This document shows positions 15,154-24,600 of a stretch of 34,600 nucleotides of DNA, piece by piece. The position numbers were made by a program, and so were the translations under genes. A model generated the notes under the pieces. The model did not search any database. It was not told the DNA's origin and worked only from the letters and a program-made list of their open reading frames with translations. The stretch comes from Sandaracinobacteroides hominis (GTDB lineage: Bacteria; Pseudomonadota; Alphaproteobacteria; Sphingomonadales; Sphingomonadaceae). The DNA is taken from positions 1-34,600 of the forward strand of contig NZ_JADCUC010000012.1 in NCBI RefSeq assembly GCF_016464365.1. Reading direction: 5' to 3'. How positions within the stretch are numbered: position 1 is the stretch's first letter; every line of letters begins with the position of its first letter.

Positions 15154-17064
15154 ATGAGAACTCTGGTTTCCCTACTCGCTCTGTCGGCGGCGGCGCCCGC
15201 CCTTGCAGACAGCGCCTCCGATACGGCCGACGCCATCGTGGTCACGGCCTCGCGGTCGGGCGATGCCATCCTGCTCGAGAACCTGCCCGCCTCGATCACG
15301 CTGATAACCGATGCCGACATGCAGAACCGGCAGACGCGCATCGTTTCCGACGTGCTGCGCGATGTGCCGGGCGTCGCGGTAAGCCGCACCGGCGCGATTG
15401 GCGGCCTGACCCAGATCCGCGTGCGCGGCACCGAGGGCAACCATGTGCTGGTGCTGATCGACGGCATCAAGGCGTCGGATCCCTATTACGGCGAATATGA
15501 CTTCGGCACGCTGATCGCCGACGAGGATGCGCGCATCGAGATCCTGCGCGGCCAGCAGTCCTCGCTCTATGGTTCGGACGCGATCGGCGGGGTGATCCAG
15601 TATATCACCCTGTCGGGCCGCGATGCGCCGGGCTTCAGCGCGCGAGCCGAGGGCGGCTCGTTCGGGACCTTCAGCGGCGGCGCGCGGGCTGCCGGCTTCA
15701 CCGATACGCTCGACTATGCGGTTTCGACCTCTGCCTATGTGACCGACGGCACGCCCACCGCCCGCAACGGCGATCGCAATGTCGGGTCGACGAGCGTCGG
15801 CGTCAGCGGCAAGCTGAACTGGACACCTTCAGAAATCTTCAAACTGTCGGCCGTTGGCCGCTACAGCTATACCGACGCGGACACCAACAACAGCGAGTAT
15901 GACACCACCAGCCCGTGGTTCGGCTACACGGTCGACAGCCCCGGCGTGCACTATGTGAACAAGGCCTTCTATGGTCTGGTTCGCGGGGAGCTTTCGCTGG
16001 CCGACGGGCGCTGGACGACGGCGCTGACCGGACAGTTCGCGGACACGAAGCGTCGCGGCTACACGGAATTCGGGTTCGATTACGGAAACAACGGCCGCCG
16101 CTACAAGGGGGCGCTGGAATCGACCTATCGGTTCGGGTCGGATCGCTTCCAGAACAAGGTGACCGGCGCCGTCGATTTCGAGCGCGAGGAATTCCAGAAC
16201 CTGTCGGCCTATGCGTTCCAGGGCTGGGCCGATGTTCAGAACTGGGGCCTTGTCGGCCAGTATGAACTGGAAGTGGACGAAGCCTTCTTTGCCGGCGCCA
16301 GCATCCGCCGCGATCTCAACAACCGCTTTGCCGATGTCACCACCTGGCGGGCGCAGGCGGGCTATCGCCTGCCGATGGGCCTGCGCGTGCGCGGCGCCTA
16401 TGGCACCGGCGTCAAGAACCCCGGCTTCTATGAACTGTTCGGCTATTCCGACGGCAAATATATCGGCAACCCGAACCTGAGGCCGGAAAAGTCGAAGGGC
16501 TGGGAAGCCGGCATCGATCAGGTCTTCGGCGATGGCTGGGCGACCGTTGGCGTCACCTATTTCAACTCGGTCCTCACCGACGAGATCTACATCAGATATC
16601 CGCCGCCGACCTATATCGCGACCCCTTCGAACCGCAGCACGGATTCGAAGCAGGAAGGCGTGGAGTTCCTTGTCTCCGCAACGCCGGTACCGCAGATCAG
16701 GTTCGATCTTGCCTATACCTGGCTGAACGCGAAGGAGAATGGCGTCAGGGAAGTTCGCCGGCCGCGCAACACCGGCAGCCTCAACATAAGCTATTTCAGC
16801 ACCGACCAGCGCTTCAGCACCACGTTCACCTTCCGCTATAACGGAGAGCAGACGGACGTCGCCTATACCGATCCCAGCTATATCCCCGTGCGGGTGACGC
16901 TGAACGACTATGTGCTGGTCAATCTGGGCGCCGAATACAAGGTAACGGAGGCGATCTCCGTCTTCGGCCGGATCGAGAACCTGCTTGATGAAAACTATGA
17001 GGAAGTGTTCAGCTTCGCGACGCCCGGCCGTGCGGCCTATGGCGGCGTGAAGGCCCGCTTCTGA
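15154..17064 (+). CDS. btuB: TonB-dependent outer-membrane corrinoid receptor (BtuB2)
   Basis: This second corrinoid receptor has 636 residues from the ATG at 15154, favoured by GGAAG five bases upstream and by the signal peptide that starts there (MRTLVSLLALSAAAPALA). A TonB-box-like DAIVVTASR follows. The plug contains SDVLRDVPGVAVSR, IRVRGTEGNHVLVLIDGIKASDP and IEILRGQQSSLYGSDAIGGVI. The barrel ends in a terminal phenylalanine (GGVKARF). It is the first gene after the cobalamin riboswitch, which is the strongest evidence that its cargo is a corrinoid. It shares the family with BtuB1 but differs across most of the barrel, so the two probably differ in preferred corrinoid or affinity. Its stop overlaps the btuF2 start by one base (TGATG). 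Confidence 0.93.
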   Translation: MRTLVSLLALSAAAPALADSASDTADAIVVTASRSGDAILLENLPASITLITDADMQNRQTRIVSDVLRDVPGVAVSRTGAIGGLTQIRVRGTEGNHVLVLIDGIKASDPYYGEYDFGTLIADEDARIEILRGQQSSLYGSDAIGGVIQYITLSGRDAPGFSARAEGGSFGTFSGGARAAGFTDTLDYAVSTSAYVTDGTPTARNGDRNVGSTSVGVSGKLNWTPSEIFKLSAVGRYSYTDADTNNSEYDTTSPWFGYTVDSPGVHYVNKAFYGLVRGELSLADGRWTTALTGQFADTKRRGYTEFGFDYGNNGRRYKGALESTYRFGSDRFQNKVTGAVDFEREEFQNLSAYAFQGWADVQNWGLVGQYELEVDEAFFAGASIRRDLNNRFADVTTWRAQAGYRLPMGLRVRGAYGTGVKNPGFYELFGYSDGKYIGNPNLRPEKSKGWEAGIDQVFGDGWATVGVTYFNSVLTDEIYIRYPPPTYIATPSNRSTDSKQEGVEFLVSATPVPQIRFDLAYTWLNAKENGVREVRRPRNTGSLNISYFSTDQRFSTTFTFRYNGEQTDVAYTDPSYIPVRVTLNDYVLVNLGAEYKVTEAISVFGRIENLLDENYEEVFSFATPGRAAYGGVKARF

Positions 17065-17945
17065 TGCTGCCACGGGCGGTTCTCGTTCCGCTGCTCTCGC
17101 TGCTTGCGGGGTGCAGCGGCGCGGAGCCGTCCGTGCCGGCAGAGACGGCCAGGCCGCTGCGCGTGATCAGCCTGAACCAGTGCACCGACCAGCTGGTGCT
17201 GGCGCTGCTTCCACCCGAGCGCATCGCGTCCGTCACCTGGCTGTCCCGCGATCCCGGCGGTTCGCTGATGGCCGCACAAGCCCATGCGGTGCCGCAGAAC
17301 CATGGCCTTGCCGAAGAGATACTGGATCAGAACCCCGACCTTGTGGTCGCCGGGAGCTTCACCACGCCGGCACTACGGGGGATGCTGAAACGGCTGGGTT
17401 ATCCGATGATCGAAGTCGATCATGCGAACAGCCTGGAGGATATTCGCCGCGTCACCCGGCAGGTGGCCGCCGCTGTCGGCGAGCGGGCGCGCGGCGAGGC
17501 GCTGATCGCGGACATGGACCGGAAGTTCGCCGATCTGGCGCGAGATCCCGGGCCGCCGATCCGCGTCGTCGCCTGGGACCGCAGCGGTTTTTCCGCGGGT
17601 GAAGGAACGCTTTACGATGTGGTGCTGGAGGCCGCGGGCGCCCGCAATCTGGCGCGCGAGGAACTGGTTCGAAGCTATCGCCGGCCAGACATCGAAGTGC
17701 TGCTGCAGACACAACCGACGCTTCTGGTGCAAGGCTCGGTCGATGCGCGGGCTGCAAGCCTGGGCGACGATGTGATGCGCCACCGACTGGTGAAGCGGCA
17801 TTGGGGCGACCGCACGATCTTCATTCCACAGGCCTATTATGTGTGCGGCACGCCGAAGATCGCCGATGCTGCATTGCTGCTCCGCGAGCGCCTGCGCGCT
17901 GCCGCGCGGACCGTCGGCAACGAACCACCCAGGCCCTCCGCATGA
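17064..17945 (+). CDS. btuF: Corrinoid ABC transporter substrate-binding lipoprotein (BtuF2)
   Basis: This periplasmic corrinoid-binding protein of 293 residues is anchored to the inner membrane: the signal peptide ends in a lipobox (LLAG before Cys17). RVISLNQCTDQLVLALLPPERIASVTWLS at 33-60 and NPDLVVAGSFTTP mark the first lobe, and the second lobe ends with QAYYVCGTPKIADAALLL. Cys40 and Cys261 correspond to the cysteines of BtuF1 and may pair. The lipoprotein anchor contrasts with the soluble form predicted for BtuF1. It sits between btuB2 and btuC2 with 1- and 4-base overlaps and is inside the riboswitch-controlled operon. Confidence 0.9.
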   Translation: MLPRAVLVPLLSLLAGCSGAEPSVPAETARPLRVISLNQCTDQLVLALLPPERIASVTWLSRDPGGSLMAAQAHAVPQNHGLAEEILDQNPDLVVAGSFTTPALRGMLKRLGYPMIEVDHANSLEDIRRVTRQVAAAVGERARGEALIADMDRKFADLARDPGPPIRVVAWDRSGFSAGEGTLYDVVLEAAGARNLAREELVRSYRRPDIEVLLQTQPTLLVQGSVDARAASLGDDVMRHRLVKRHWGDRTIFIPQAYYVCGTPKIADAALLLRERLRAAARTVGNEPPRPSA

Positions 17946-18925
17946 GCCGCTGGCTGCTTCCCGGCCTGCTGGCTGTTCTGGCGCTGCTGTCGGCGGTCTC
18001 CCTGCTGGCCGGAACGGTGTGGTTCACGCCCGCCGATGCGCTGGCCGCGTTGCGAAACCCGCACGGCGACCTGCTGCAGCTTGTCATCACCGAGGTAAGG
18101 CTGCCCCGGCTGGCCCTCGCCATACTGGTCGGCGCGATCCTCGGTCTTTCGGGCGCCGTGCTGCAGGGCCTGCTGCGAAACCCCCTTGCCGAGCCGGGAT
18201 TGCTGGGCGTCTCCTCCGGGGCGTCCCTGGGGGCGGTCATCGCCCTCTATTATGGCTTTGCCGCAGCCTTCACATTGGCGACACCCCTGTTTGCGCTGGT
18301 GGGGGCACTGTCCACCATCAGCGTTGCACTGCTCCTGTCCCGTACCGGCGGAACATTGTCGCTGATCCTGACAGGCGTCGCCGTTTCGACCATTGCCGGG
18401 GCCGGGCTCAGCCTCGCGCTCAACCTCGCGCCCAACCCCTATGCGGCGTATGAAATCATGACCTGGCTGATGGGCTCCCTGAACGACCGCAGCTGGGATC
18501 ATGTGCTGCTGGCGACCCCCTTCATCCTTGCCGGCGGTTTCCTGCTGTTCCTGACTGCGCCTGCGCTGGATGCGCTGACGCTGGGCGAGCGGCAGGCCGA
18601 AAGCCTGGGCGTCGACCTGAAACGCCTGCGGCTGCTGGCCCTGCTCGGAACCGCTCTGGGCGTTGGCGCTGCCACGGCCGTGACAGGAACGATCCTGTTC
18701 GTGGGGCTGATCTCGCCGCACCTTGTCCGGCCGCTGGTGCGGCACCAGCCGGGTGCCGTTCTGCTGCCCTCGGCGCTGGTGGGCGCGATCATCGTGCTGG
18801 CGGCCGACATCGCCACCCGGCTGCTGCGCTTCGGCCCCGACGTGAAGCTGGGCGTCTTCATCTCGGTGATCGGCGCGCCCTTCTTCCTGTGGCTGGTGCT
18901 GCACTTGCGGAAGACCTCGCCATGA
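17942..18925 (+). CDS. btuC: Corrinoid ABC transporter permease (BtuC2)
   Basis: This FecCD/BtuC-family permease has 327 residues from the ATG at 17942 (ATGA overlap with btuF2; the longer open frame upstream is not used). It shows the same conserved blocks as BtuC1: VRLPRLALAILVGAILGLSGAVLQGLLRNPLAEPGLLGVSSGASLGA (written here as adjoining motifs), LALNLAPNPYAAYEIMTWLMGSLNDRSW, LTLGERQAESLGVDL and FVGLISPHLVRPLV. These give the translocation helices and the ATPase coupling loop. It overlaps btuD2 by 4 bases. It pairs with BtuD2 and BtuF2 as the inner-membrane part of the second corrinoid importer. Confidence 0.92.
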   Translation: MSRWLLPGLLAVLALLSAVSLLAGTVWFTPADALAALRNPHGDLLQLVITEVRLPRLALAILVGAILGLSGAVLQGLLRNPLAEPGLLGVSSGASLGAVIALYYGFAAAFTLATPLFALVGALSTISVALLLSRTGGTLSLILTGVAVSTIAGAGLSLALNLAPNPYAAYEIMTWLMGSLNDRSWDHVLLATPFILAGGFLLFLTAPALDALTLGERQAESLGVDLKRLRLLALLGTALGVGAATAVTGTILFVGLISPHLVRPLVRHQPGAVLLPSALVGAIIVLAADIATRLLRFGPDVKLGVFISVIGAPFFLWLVLHLRKTSP

Positions 18926-19689
18926 AACGGCTGGAGCTGATCGGCGTTCGGGCAGAGCGCGCAGAAAAGACCGTGCTGGATGGCATGGACGCGACCTTCC
19001 ACGGCGGGCGGCTGACGGTCGTGATCGGCCCGAACGGGGCAGGCAAATCCACGCTGCTGGATGTCGCTGCCGGTTTGCTGAACCCGGCTTCCGGCCGGGT
19101 CGAGCTGGACGGTGCGGATATCGGCACGCTCTCGCTGCGGCAGCTGGCGCAGCGCCGGGCCTATCTGCCGCAAAGCCCAAGGGTGGATTGGGCGATCAGC
19201 GTCGAGCGTGTCGTGGCGCTTGGCATCACGGCGCGATTGCCGGCCTTTGGCGGACTGCCAGAGGCCTGGAAGCCGAAGATCGATCTGGCGCTGCAACGGC
19301 TGGACCTGTTGCACTTGCGCGAGCGTCCCGCGACCCGGCTTTCGGGGGGCGAGCTGGCGCGTGTCATGCTGGCGCGGGCTACCGTCGCCGATCCGGAAAT
19401 CCTGATTGTCGACGAACCGACAGCCGGGCTCGATCCGCGGCACGCGCTGGATGCCGGCGAGCGGCTGCGTGCCCTGGCCAGGGCCGGCTGCGGCGTGGTG
19501 GTGGCGCTCCACGATCTCGATCTCGCGGCCCGCATCGCGGATGATGTCATCGCCATCAAGGACGGGCGGATCGTCGCGCAGGGCCGTGCCGACGACATCC
19601 TGAACGAAGCGGTCCTGCGTGAAGTCTACGACGTGCGGGCCCGCGTCAGTCGCGATACCGACGGCCTGTCGATCCGCTTCCTGCCATGA
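18922..19689 (+). CDS. btuD: Corrinoid ABC transporter ATP-binding protein (BtuD2)
   Basis: This ABC ATPase has 255 residues from the ATG at 18922, in an ATGA overlap with btuC2. Walker A GPNGAGKST is at 36-44, Q-loop Q84, signature LSGGE at 140-144, Walker B ILIVDEP at 160-166 and switch H197. It forms the second corrinoid importer with BtuC2 and BtuF2. Its C-terminal tail is short (LREVYDVRARVSRDTDGLSIRFLP). A ten-base gap carrying TGAGGAACC, the ribosome-binding site of the next gene, follows the stop. Confidence 0.92.
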   Translation: MKRLELIGVRAERAEKTVLDGMDATFHGGRLTVVIGPNGAGKSTLLDVAAGLLNPASGRVELDGADIGTLSLRQLAQRRAYLPQSPRVDWAISVERVVALGITARLPAFGGLPEAWKPKIDLALQRLDLLHLRERPATRLSGGELARVMLARATVADPEILIVDEPTAGLDPRHALDAGERLRALARAGCGVVVALHDLDLAARIADDVIAIKDGRIVAQGRADDILNEAVLREVYDVRARVSRDTDGLSIRFLP

Positions 19690-19699
19690 GGAACCACTG

Positions 19700-20668
19700 A
19701 TGCACCGCGCCGAATTCCCGCTGATCGCCGATCTTGTCGAAGACGCCTCGAATGGCTGGAGCATCGGCAGCTTTGGCGCCATCGGCGAGTTCATGCGCGA
19801 TGCCGATGAAGCGGCAGCCATCGAACGCAGCGCCGACTTCATCGAGGTGGTGACGGCGCGCGGTGGGATGCGGGCCGTGGCGGCCGATCTGCAGGGCGTC
19901 GCCTGGGACAGTCTTTCCGCCGATGGCGAAAGCTGGGGGCATAGCCTCGCCTTCTGCCTGCCCGTGCGGGGCGAACAGCCTGCAGGCGTCCATGCGTTGG
20001 GCAGGGACGCAGACGCCCTGCGCGCGGACGACCGGCAGGGATATCTGTTCGAGCTGGGCCTGGGCCATGGGCAGGTTTCCATGTCCGTCCGTACGCGCGA
20101 CACGGACCTGATCGCCGCGCTGGAGGCAGCGGAAGGGCAGCCGATCCTCTCGGTGCCGGGCATCATGCCGCTGTTCGTGCAGGCGGCGCCGCATCGCGTG
20201 CTGCGCTCGCCCGCCGGCCGGATCGAGGTTTTCCAGCCGATCCCGCCGCCGGATGGCAAGAGCCCCGAGGGTCCGCATACGCATCTGCTGCCAAGACTGA
20301 TCGCGAAAAACCGGCCGCACTCGTCCAACACGCCGATCCCCGACGGCTGGCAATCGGTGCTGTCCATGCACCCCAAGTCCCCGTGGCGGACGATGTTGGG
20401 CGAGCGGCATCCGTTCGAGCCGGAAACAGATCGTGCCTTTCGTCCGCTGCTGGACCGCTTCGGACTGGCAGAGGACCGGGCGGTCGAAGCCCGGATCGCG
20501 GCGGGGCTGGATGCCGGCGAGCTGGAATGGCCCGACTCCAGACGCGGCCGAACCCGGGCGCGGATCATCCTGCGCCGGCTGGCCGCTGCAGGAGAGGAGC
20601 GGGTGAAGCCCTGGCGCGCACTGCACGACCGCGCACCCATCGAGATCGAAGAAGGAGAAGAGGCGTGA
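19700..20668 (+). CDS. Conserved protein of unknown function in corrinoid operon
   Basis: This 322-residue soluble protein has no signal peptide, membrane helix or Cys cluster. I do not recognise it firmly; from memory it may belong to DUF6925, which I cannot check here. It is acidic and Asp/Glu-Ala-rich. Noticeable segments are WSIGSFGAIGEFMRD near residue 18, GYLFELGLGHGQVSMSVRTRD in the middle, HTHLLPRLIAKNRPHS around residue 200, and a basic helix SRRGRTRARIILRRLAA near the C-terminus. The start at ATG 19700 is supported by the ribosome-binding site GAGGAACC. It lies between btuD2 and cobW, overlapping cobW by 4 bases, so it is made together with the corrinoid proteins. A role in cobalt or corrinoid handling is inferred from position only. 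Confidence 0.75.
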   Translation: MHRAEFPLIADLVEDASNGWSIGSFGAIGEFMRDADEAAAIERSADFIEVVTARGGMRAVAADLQGVAWDSLSADGESWGHSLAFCLPVRGEQPAGVHALGRDADALRADDRQGYLFELGLGHGQVSMSVRTRDTDLIAALEAAEGQPILSVPGIMPLFVQAAPHRVLRSPAGRIEVFQPIPPPDGKSPEGPHTHLLPRLIAKNRPHSSNTPIPDGWQSVLSMHPKSPWRTMLGERHPFEPETDRAFRPLLDRFGLAEDRAVEARIAAGLDAGELEWPDSRRGRTRARIILRRLAAAGEERVKPWRALHDRAPIEIEEGEEA

Positions 20669-21699
20669 GCAAGGTTCCCACCACGGTCATCACGGGCTTT
20701 CTGGGGGCCGGCAAGACCACGCTGATCCGCCATCTGCTGGAAAATGCGCAGGGGCGCCGGCTGGCCCTCATCATCAACGAGTTCGGCGACGTCGGAGTCG
20801 ATGCCGAGCTCGTGAAAGGCTGCAACGACGAGGCCTGCCCGGAAGACGATATCGTCGAGCTTGCCAACGGTTGCATCTGCTGCACCGTTGCGGACGATTT
20901 CCTGCCCACCATGCAGAAGCTGCTGGACCGCCCCGTGCCGCCCGATCACATCCTCATCGAGACCAGCGGACTGGCACTTCCCAAGCCGCTGGTGAAGGCG
21001 TTCCAATGGCCGGACATCCGCACGCGGGCGACCGTGGATGGCGTGATTGCGCTGATCGACGCCGATGCAGTCGCCGCCGGTCGCTTTGCGACGGACGAGG
21101 CGGCTCTGGCCGCTGCCCGGGCGGGCGATCCCAATCTCGATCACGACAGCCCGCTGGAAGAGCTGTTCGAAGAGCAGCTGGCGTGTGCCGACATGGTCGT
21201 GCTCAACAAGACGGATCTCGTCGACGCCGCGACCCTCGCCGATGTGGAAGGCCGCGTTGCAGCCGGGACGCGGCCCGGCGTCGGCATCTTGCGCGCGAGG
21301 CATGGCGCGGTGGATATCGCGACCCTGCTGGGGATCGTGGCGGCCGCCGAGGAGGATCTGGACTCCCGGCCCTCGCACATCGACGACGGCGAGGAACATG
21401 ACCATGACGACTTCGCAAGCTTTGTCGCGAAAGGCGGCGAGATCGCCGATGTGGACGCCTTTGCCGCCGCACTTGGCGAGATCATCCGCGCCCACGACAT
21501 CCTGCGGGTGAAGGGCATGGTCGCCGTTGCCGGCAAGCCGATGCGGCTGGTGGTGCAGGCGGTCGGCCCGCGAATCCAGCCCTATTTCGATCGCAACTGG
21601 CAGGCCGACGAGCCGCGGCAGACGGCGTTGGTGGTGATCGGCCAGACGGGCCTGAACGAAACGGCAATCCGGCAGGCGCTGAATGCGCTGATCGGCTGA
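20665..21699 (+). CDS. cobW: CobW, GTP-dependent metal chaperone of cobalamin synthesis
   Basis: This COG0523 GTPase of 344 residues starts with GTG at 20665 after GAAGGAG and overlaps the previous stop by 4 bases. Walker A GFLGAGKTT (11-19), the metal-binding CICC motif (C70, C72, C73) within VELANGCICCTV, ETSGLALPKPL (99-109) and the guanine-specificity motif NKTD (181-184) are present. A His/Asp-rich loop, SHIDDGEEHDHDD (237-249), is a second probable metal site. CobW is believed to supply Co2+ to the cobaltochelatase, and its gene here directly precedes cobN (TGATG junction). The neighbours argue for CobW rather than a zinc-type COG0523 protein. Confidence 0.94.
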   Translation: MSKVPTTVITGFLGAGKTTLIRHLLENAQGRRLALIINEFGDVGVDAELVKGCNDEACPEDDIVELANGCICCTVADDFLPTMQKLLDRPVPPDHILIETSGLALPKPLVKAFQWPDIRTRATVDGVIALIDADAVAAGRFATDEAALAAARAGDPNLDHDSPLEELFEEQLACADMVVLNKTDLVDAATLADVEGRVAAGTRPGVGILRARHGAVDIATLLGIVAAAEEDLDSRPSHIDDGEEHDHDDFASFVAKGGEIADVDAFAAALGEIIRAHDILRVKGMVAVAGKPMRLVVQAVGPRIQPYFDRNWQADEPRQTALVVIGQTGLNETAIRQALNALIG

Positions 21700-24600
21700 T
21701 GCACCTGCTGGCCGCCACACCGGGAACGATTTCCAATGGCGACGAGGCGATCGACCTCGACCAGTCGCCGGGCGATATCCTGTTCCTGACGGTGGCGGAC
21801 AGCGATCTCGCCTGCTTCGCGCAGGCCGCCGCGGATCTGCGCGCCGGCGACGACACCCGGCCTGCGATCCGGCTGGCGAACCTGCTGCAGCTGATGCACC
21901 CCTACTCGGTCGATCTCTATGTCGAAAAGGTCGTCAGCCGCGCCCGGTTCGTGTGCGTCGCGCTGTTGGGGGGCAAGAGCTACTGGCCATATGGCATAGA
22001 CGAAATTGCCGCTGTCGCCCGTGCGAACGGCATTGCCTTTGCCGCCATCGCCGATGGGCAGGAGCCTGATCCTGCGCTGACCGCTGCCTCCACCCTGCCG
22101 CCGGATCAGCTCGAGCGGTTTCGCGGCTATCTGCGGCAGGGCGGCGTTGCCAATGCGCGCAACTTCCTGAAGGCGGCGGCGCGACTGGCCGGGCGTGATC
22201 TTGGGCGTCCGGCAGAGCCGTTGCCGCTCGCCGATGCAGGCCTCTATCTGCCGGGGACGGAGCGGCCTTCGCTCGGGGATGTCCGGCGCGATTGGGTTGC
22301 GGGCCGGCCGACGGCAATGCTCGTCTTCTATCGCGCCCTGCTGGCCGCCGGAACGCTGGAGGCTGTGGATGCGGTGCTTTCGGGGCTGCAGGCGCAGCAA
22401 CTGAACGTCGTTGCGGTGCATGTGAGGAGCCTGCGCGAGGCGTTTGCGACGGACCTGCTGTCGGGCGTGCTGGAGGCGACGCAGCCGGAGGTGATCGTGA
22501 ACGCGACCTCCTTCGCCGCCTCGCGGCCGGGCGACACGCGCACCCCCTCGGTGCTGGAACAGGCCGATTGCCCCATCCTGCAGCTCGCCTTTGCGGCCGT
22601 GGATGCCGGGGAGTGGGAGGAACGGCCGCGCGGCCTTGGACCGCGCGACCTGGCGATGAACGTGGCGCTTCCGGAAGTGGATGGCCGCATCTTCACGCGC
22701 GCCGTCGCCTTCAAGGCTGCGGAACGGTTCGATGCGCGCACGCAATGCGGGATCGTCGTGCCGAAGGTGGTGCCGGGGCGGGTCGAGTTTGTCGCCCGGC
22801 TGGCTGCAAACTGGGCGCGGCTGCGCCGCACCGCGCGGCCAGATCGGCAGGTGGCGCTGGTGCTGGCAAACTATCCCAACCGCGACGGACGGATCGGCAA
22901 TGGCGTGGGGCTGGACACGCCCGAAAGTGCAGCCGAGATCATCAGGGCCATGAAGGGCGCGGGCTATGCGGTGGGCATGGCGCCGACGGATGGCCGTGCC
23001 CTGATGCAAGGCCTGCTGGATGGACGGACCAACGATCCAGTCTCTGTCGGACGCGGCGGCGAAGCGCTCGACCTCCTGACCTATTGCCAGCATTTCGACC
23101 GCTTGCCGCAGCCGGTGCGCGATGCGATGCTGGAGCGCTGGGGCGCGCCCGCGGATGATCCGTTCATCGTGGATGGCGCCTTCCGGCTCGCCGTCCACCG
23201 CTTTGGCAATCTGGCGATCGCCGTGCAGCCCGCGCGCGGCTACCATATCGACCCGAAGGAAAGTTATCACGATCCGGCGTTGCCGCCGCCGCACGCCTAT
23301 CTCGCCTTTCACATCTGGCTGGAACAGGCGTTCGGCGCGCAGGCCGTGGTGCATGTGGGAAAGCATGGCAATCTGGAATGGCTGCCGGGCAAGGCGCTGG
23401 CGCTCAGCGAAAGCTGCTTCCCCGAAGTCTGCGCCGGGCCGATCCCGCAGCTGTATCCGTTCATCGTCAACGATCCGGGCGAAGGAACGCAGGCCAAGCG
23501 GCGGATCTCCGCCGTGATCGTCGATCACCTCACGCCGCCGCTGACACGTGCGGAATCCTATGGCCCGCTGAAGCAGCTGGAAGCGCTGGTAGACGAATAT
23601 TATCTCGCGGCCGGGATGGACCCGCGCAGGCTGCTGCGGTTGCGCGGCGATATCCTCGATCTGGCGCTTTCGCAGGGGCTGGCCCAGGACGCGGGGGCCG
23701 AAGGCGACGGCGACGACGCCCTTGCCGCCATCGACAACTATCTATGCGAATTGAAGGAAATGCAGATCCGCGACGGGCTGCACGTGTTCACCCGGTCGCC
23801 GGAGGGGCAATTGCGGCGCGACCTGCTGGTGGCGCTGGCGCGGGTGCCGCGCGGCCATGATCGCGACGGGCAGATGTCGCTGCTGCGGGCGCTGGCCGAC
23901 GACCTCGCACTTGGGTTCGATCCACTGGATTGCCGGCTGGGCGACGTCTGGGAAGGCCCGCTCCCGGCCTTGCTGGCGGGGCTGAGCGACGATCCATGGC
24001 GCAGCGTCGGCGACACGGTGGAACGGCTGGAGCTGCTGTCGCTGGCCCTGCTCGACGGGGAAGCGCCCGGCCCGCGCTCCGGGGCGGTTCTGGACTCCAT
24101 CCGGACCGATCTCGCGCCGCGCGTCGACGCCTGCGGCGAACAGGAAAAACGGGCGCTGCTGGCCGGGCTGGACGGACGCTTCGTGCAGCCGGGGCCATCG
24201 GGCGCCCCGACACGCGGCCGCGCAGACGTGCTGCCCACAGGTCGCAACTTCTATTCCGTGGACACGCGCTCCGTGCCGACTGCTGTCGCCTGGGAACTCG
24301 GCCAACGCTCGGCCGAGCTTCTGGTCGCAGATTTCGTCCAGCGCGAAGGCCAGTATCCGCAGGCAATCGCGCTTTCGGCCTGGGGCACCGCCAATATGCG
24401 GACAGGCGGCGACGATATTGCGCAGGCCCTGGCGCTGATGGGCGTCCGCCCCCGCTGGGAGTGGAGCTCTGGCCGGGTGACAGGCTTTGAAATCCTGTCT
24501 CTCACCGAACTCGGCCGCCCGCGCGTGGATGTCACCTTCCGCGTTTCCGGCTTTTTCCGCGATGCCTTTCCCGAGCAGATCGACCTGATCGACAGCGCCG

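Noticed and set aside
14913-15500. An open frame running through the riboswitch leader into btuB2 as a leader peptide or gene.
   Set aside because: It has no ribosome-binding site of note and no recognisable motif, and overlaps the aptamer's conserved 3' end and btuB2 in another frame. A short leader peptide cannot be excluded but is unsupported.
18499-21720. A very long open frame (over 1000 codons) on the minus strand opposite btuC2-btuD2-unknown-cobW.
   Set aside because: It is antisense to genes with full family motifs. The translation is rich in Arg, Gln, His and Ala without any domain, as expected for the complementary frame of GC-rich coding DNA.
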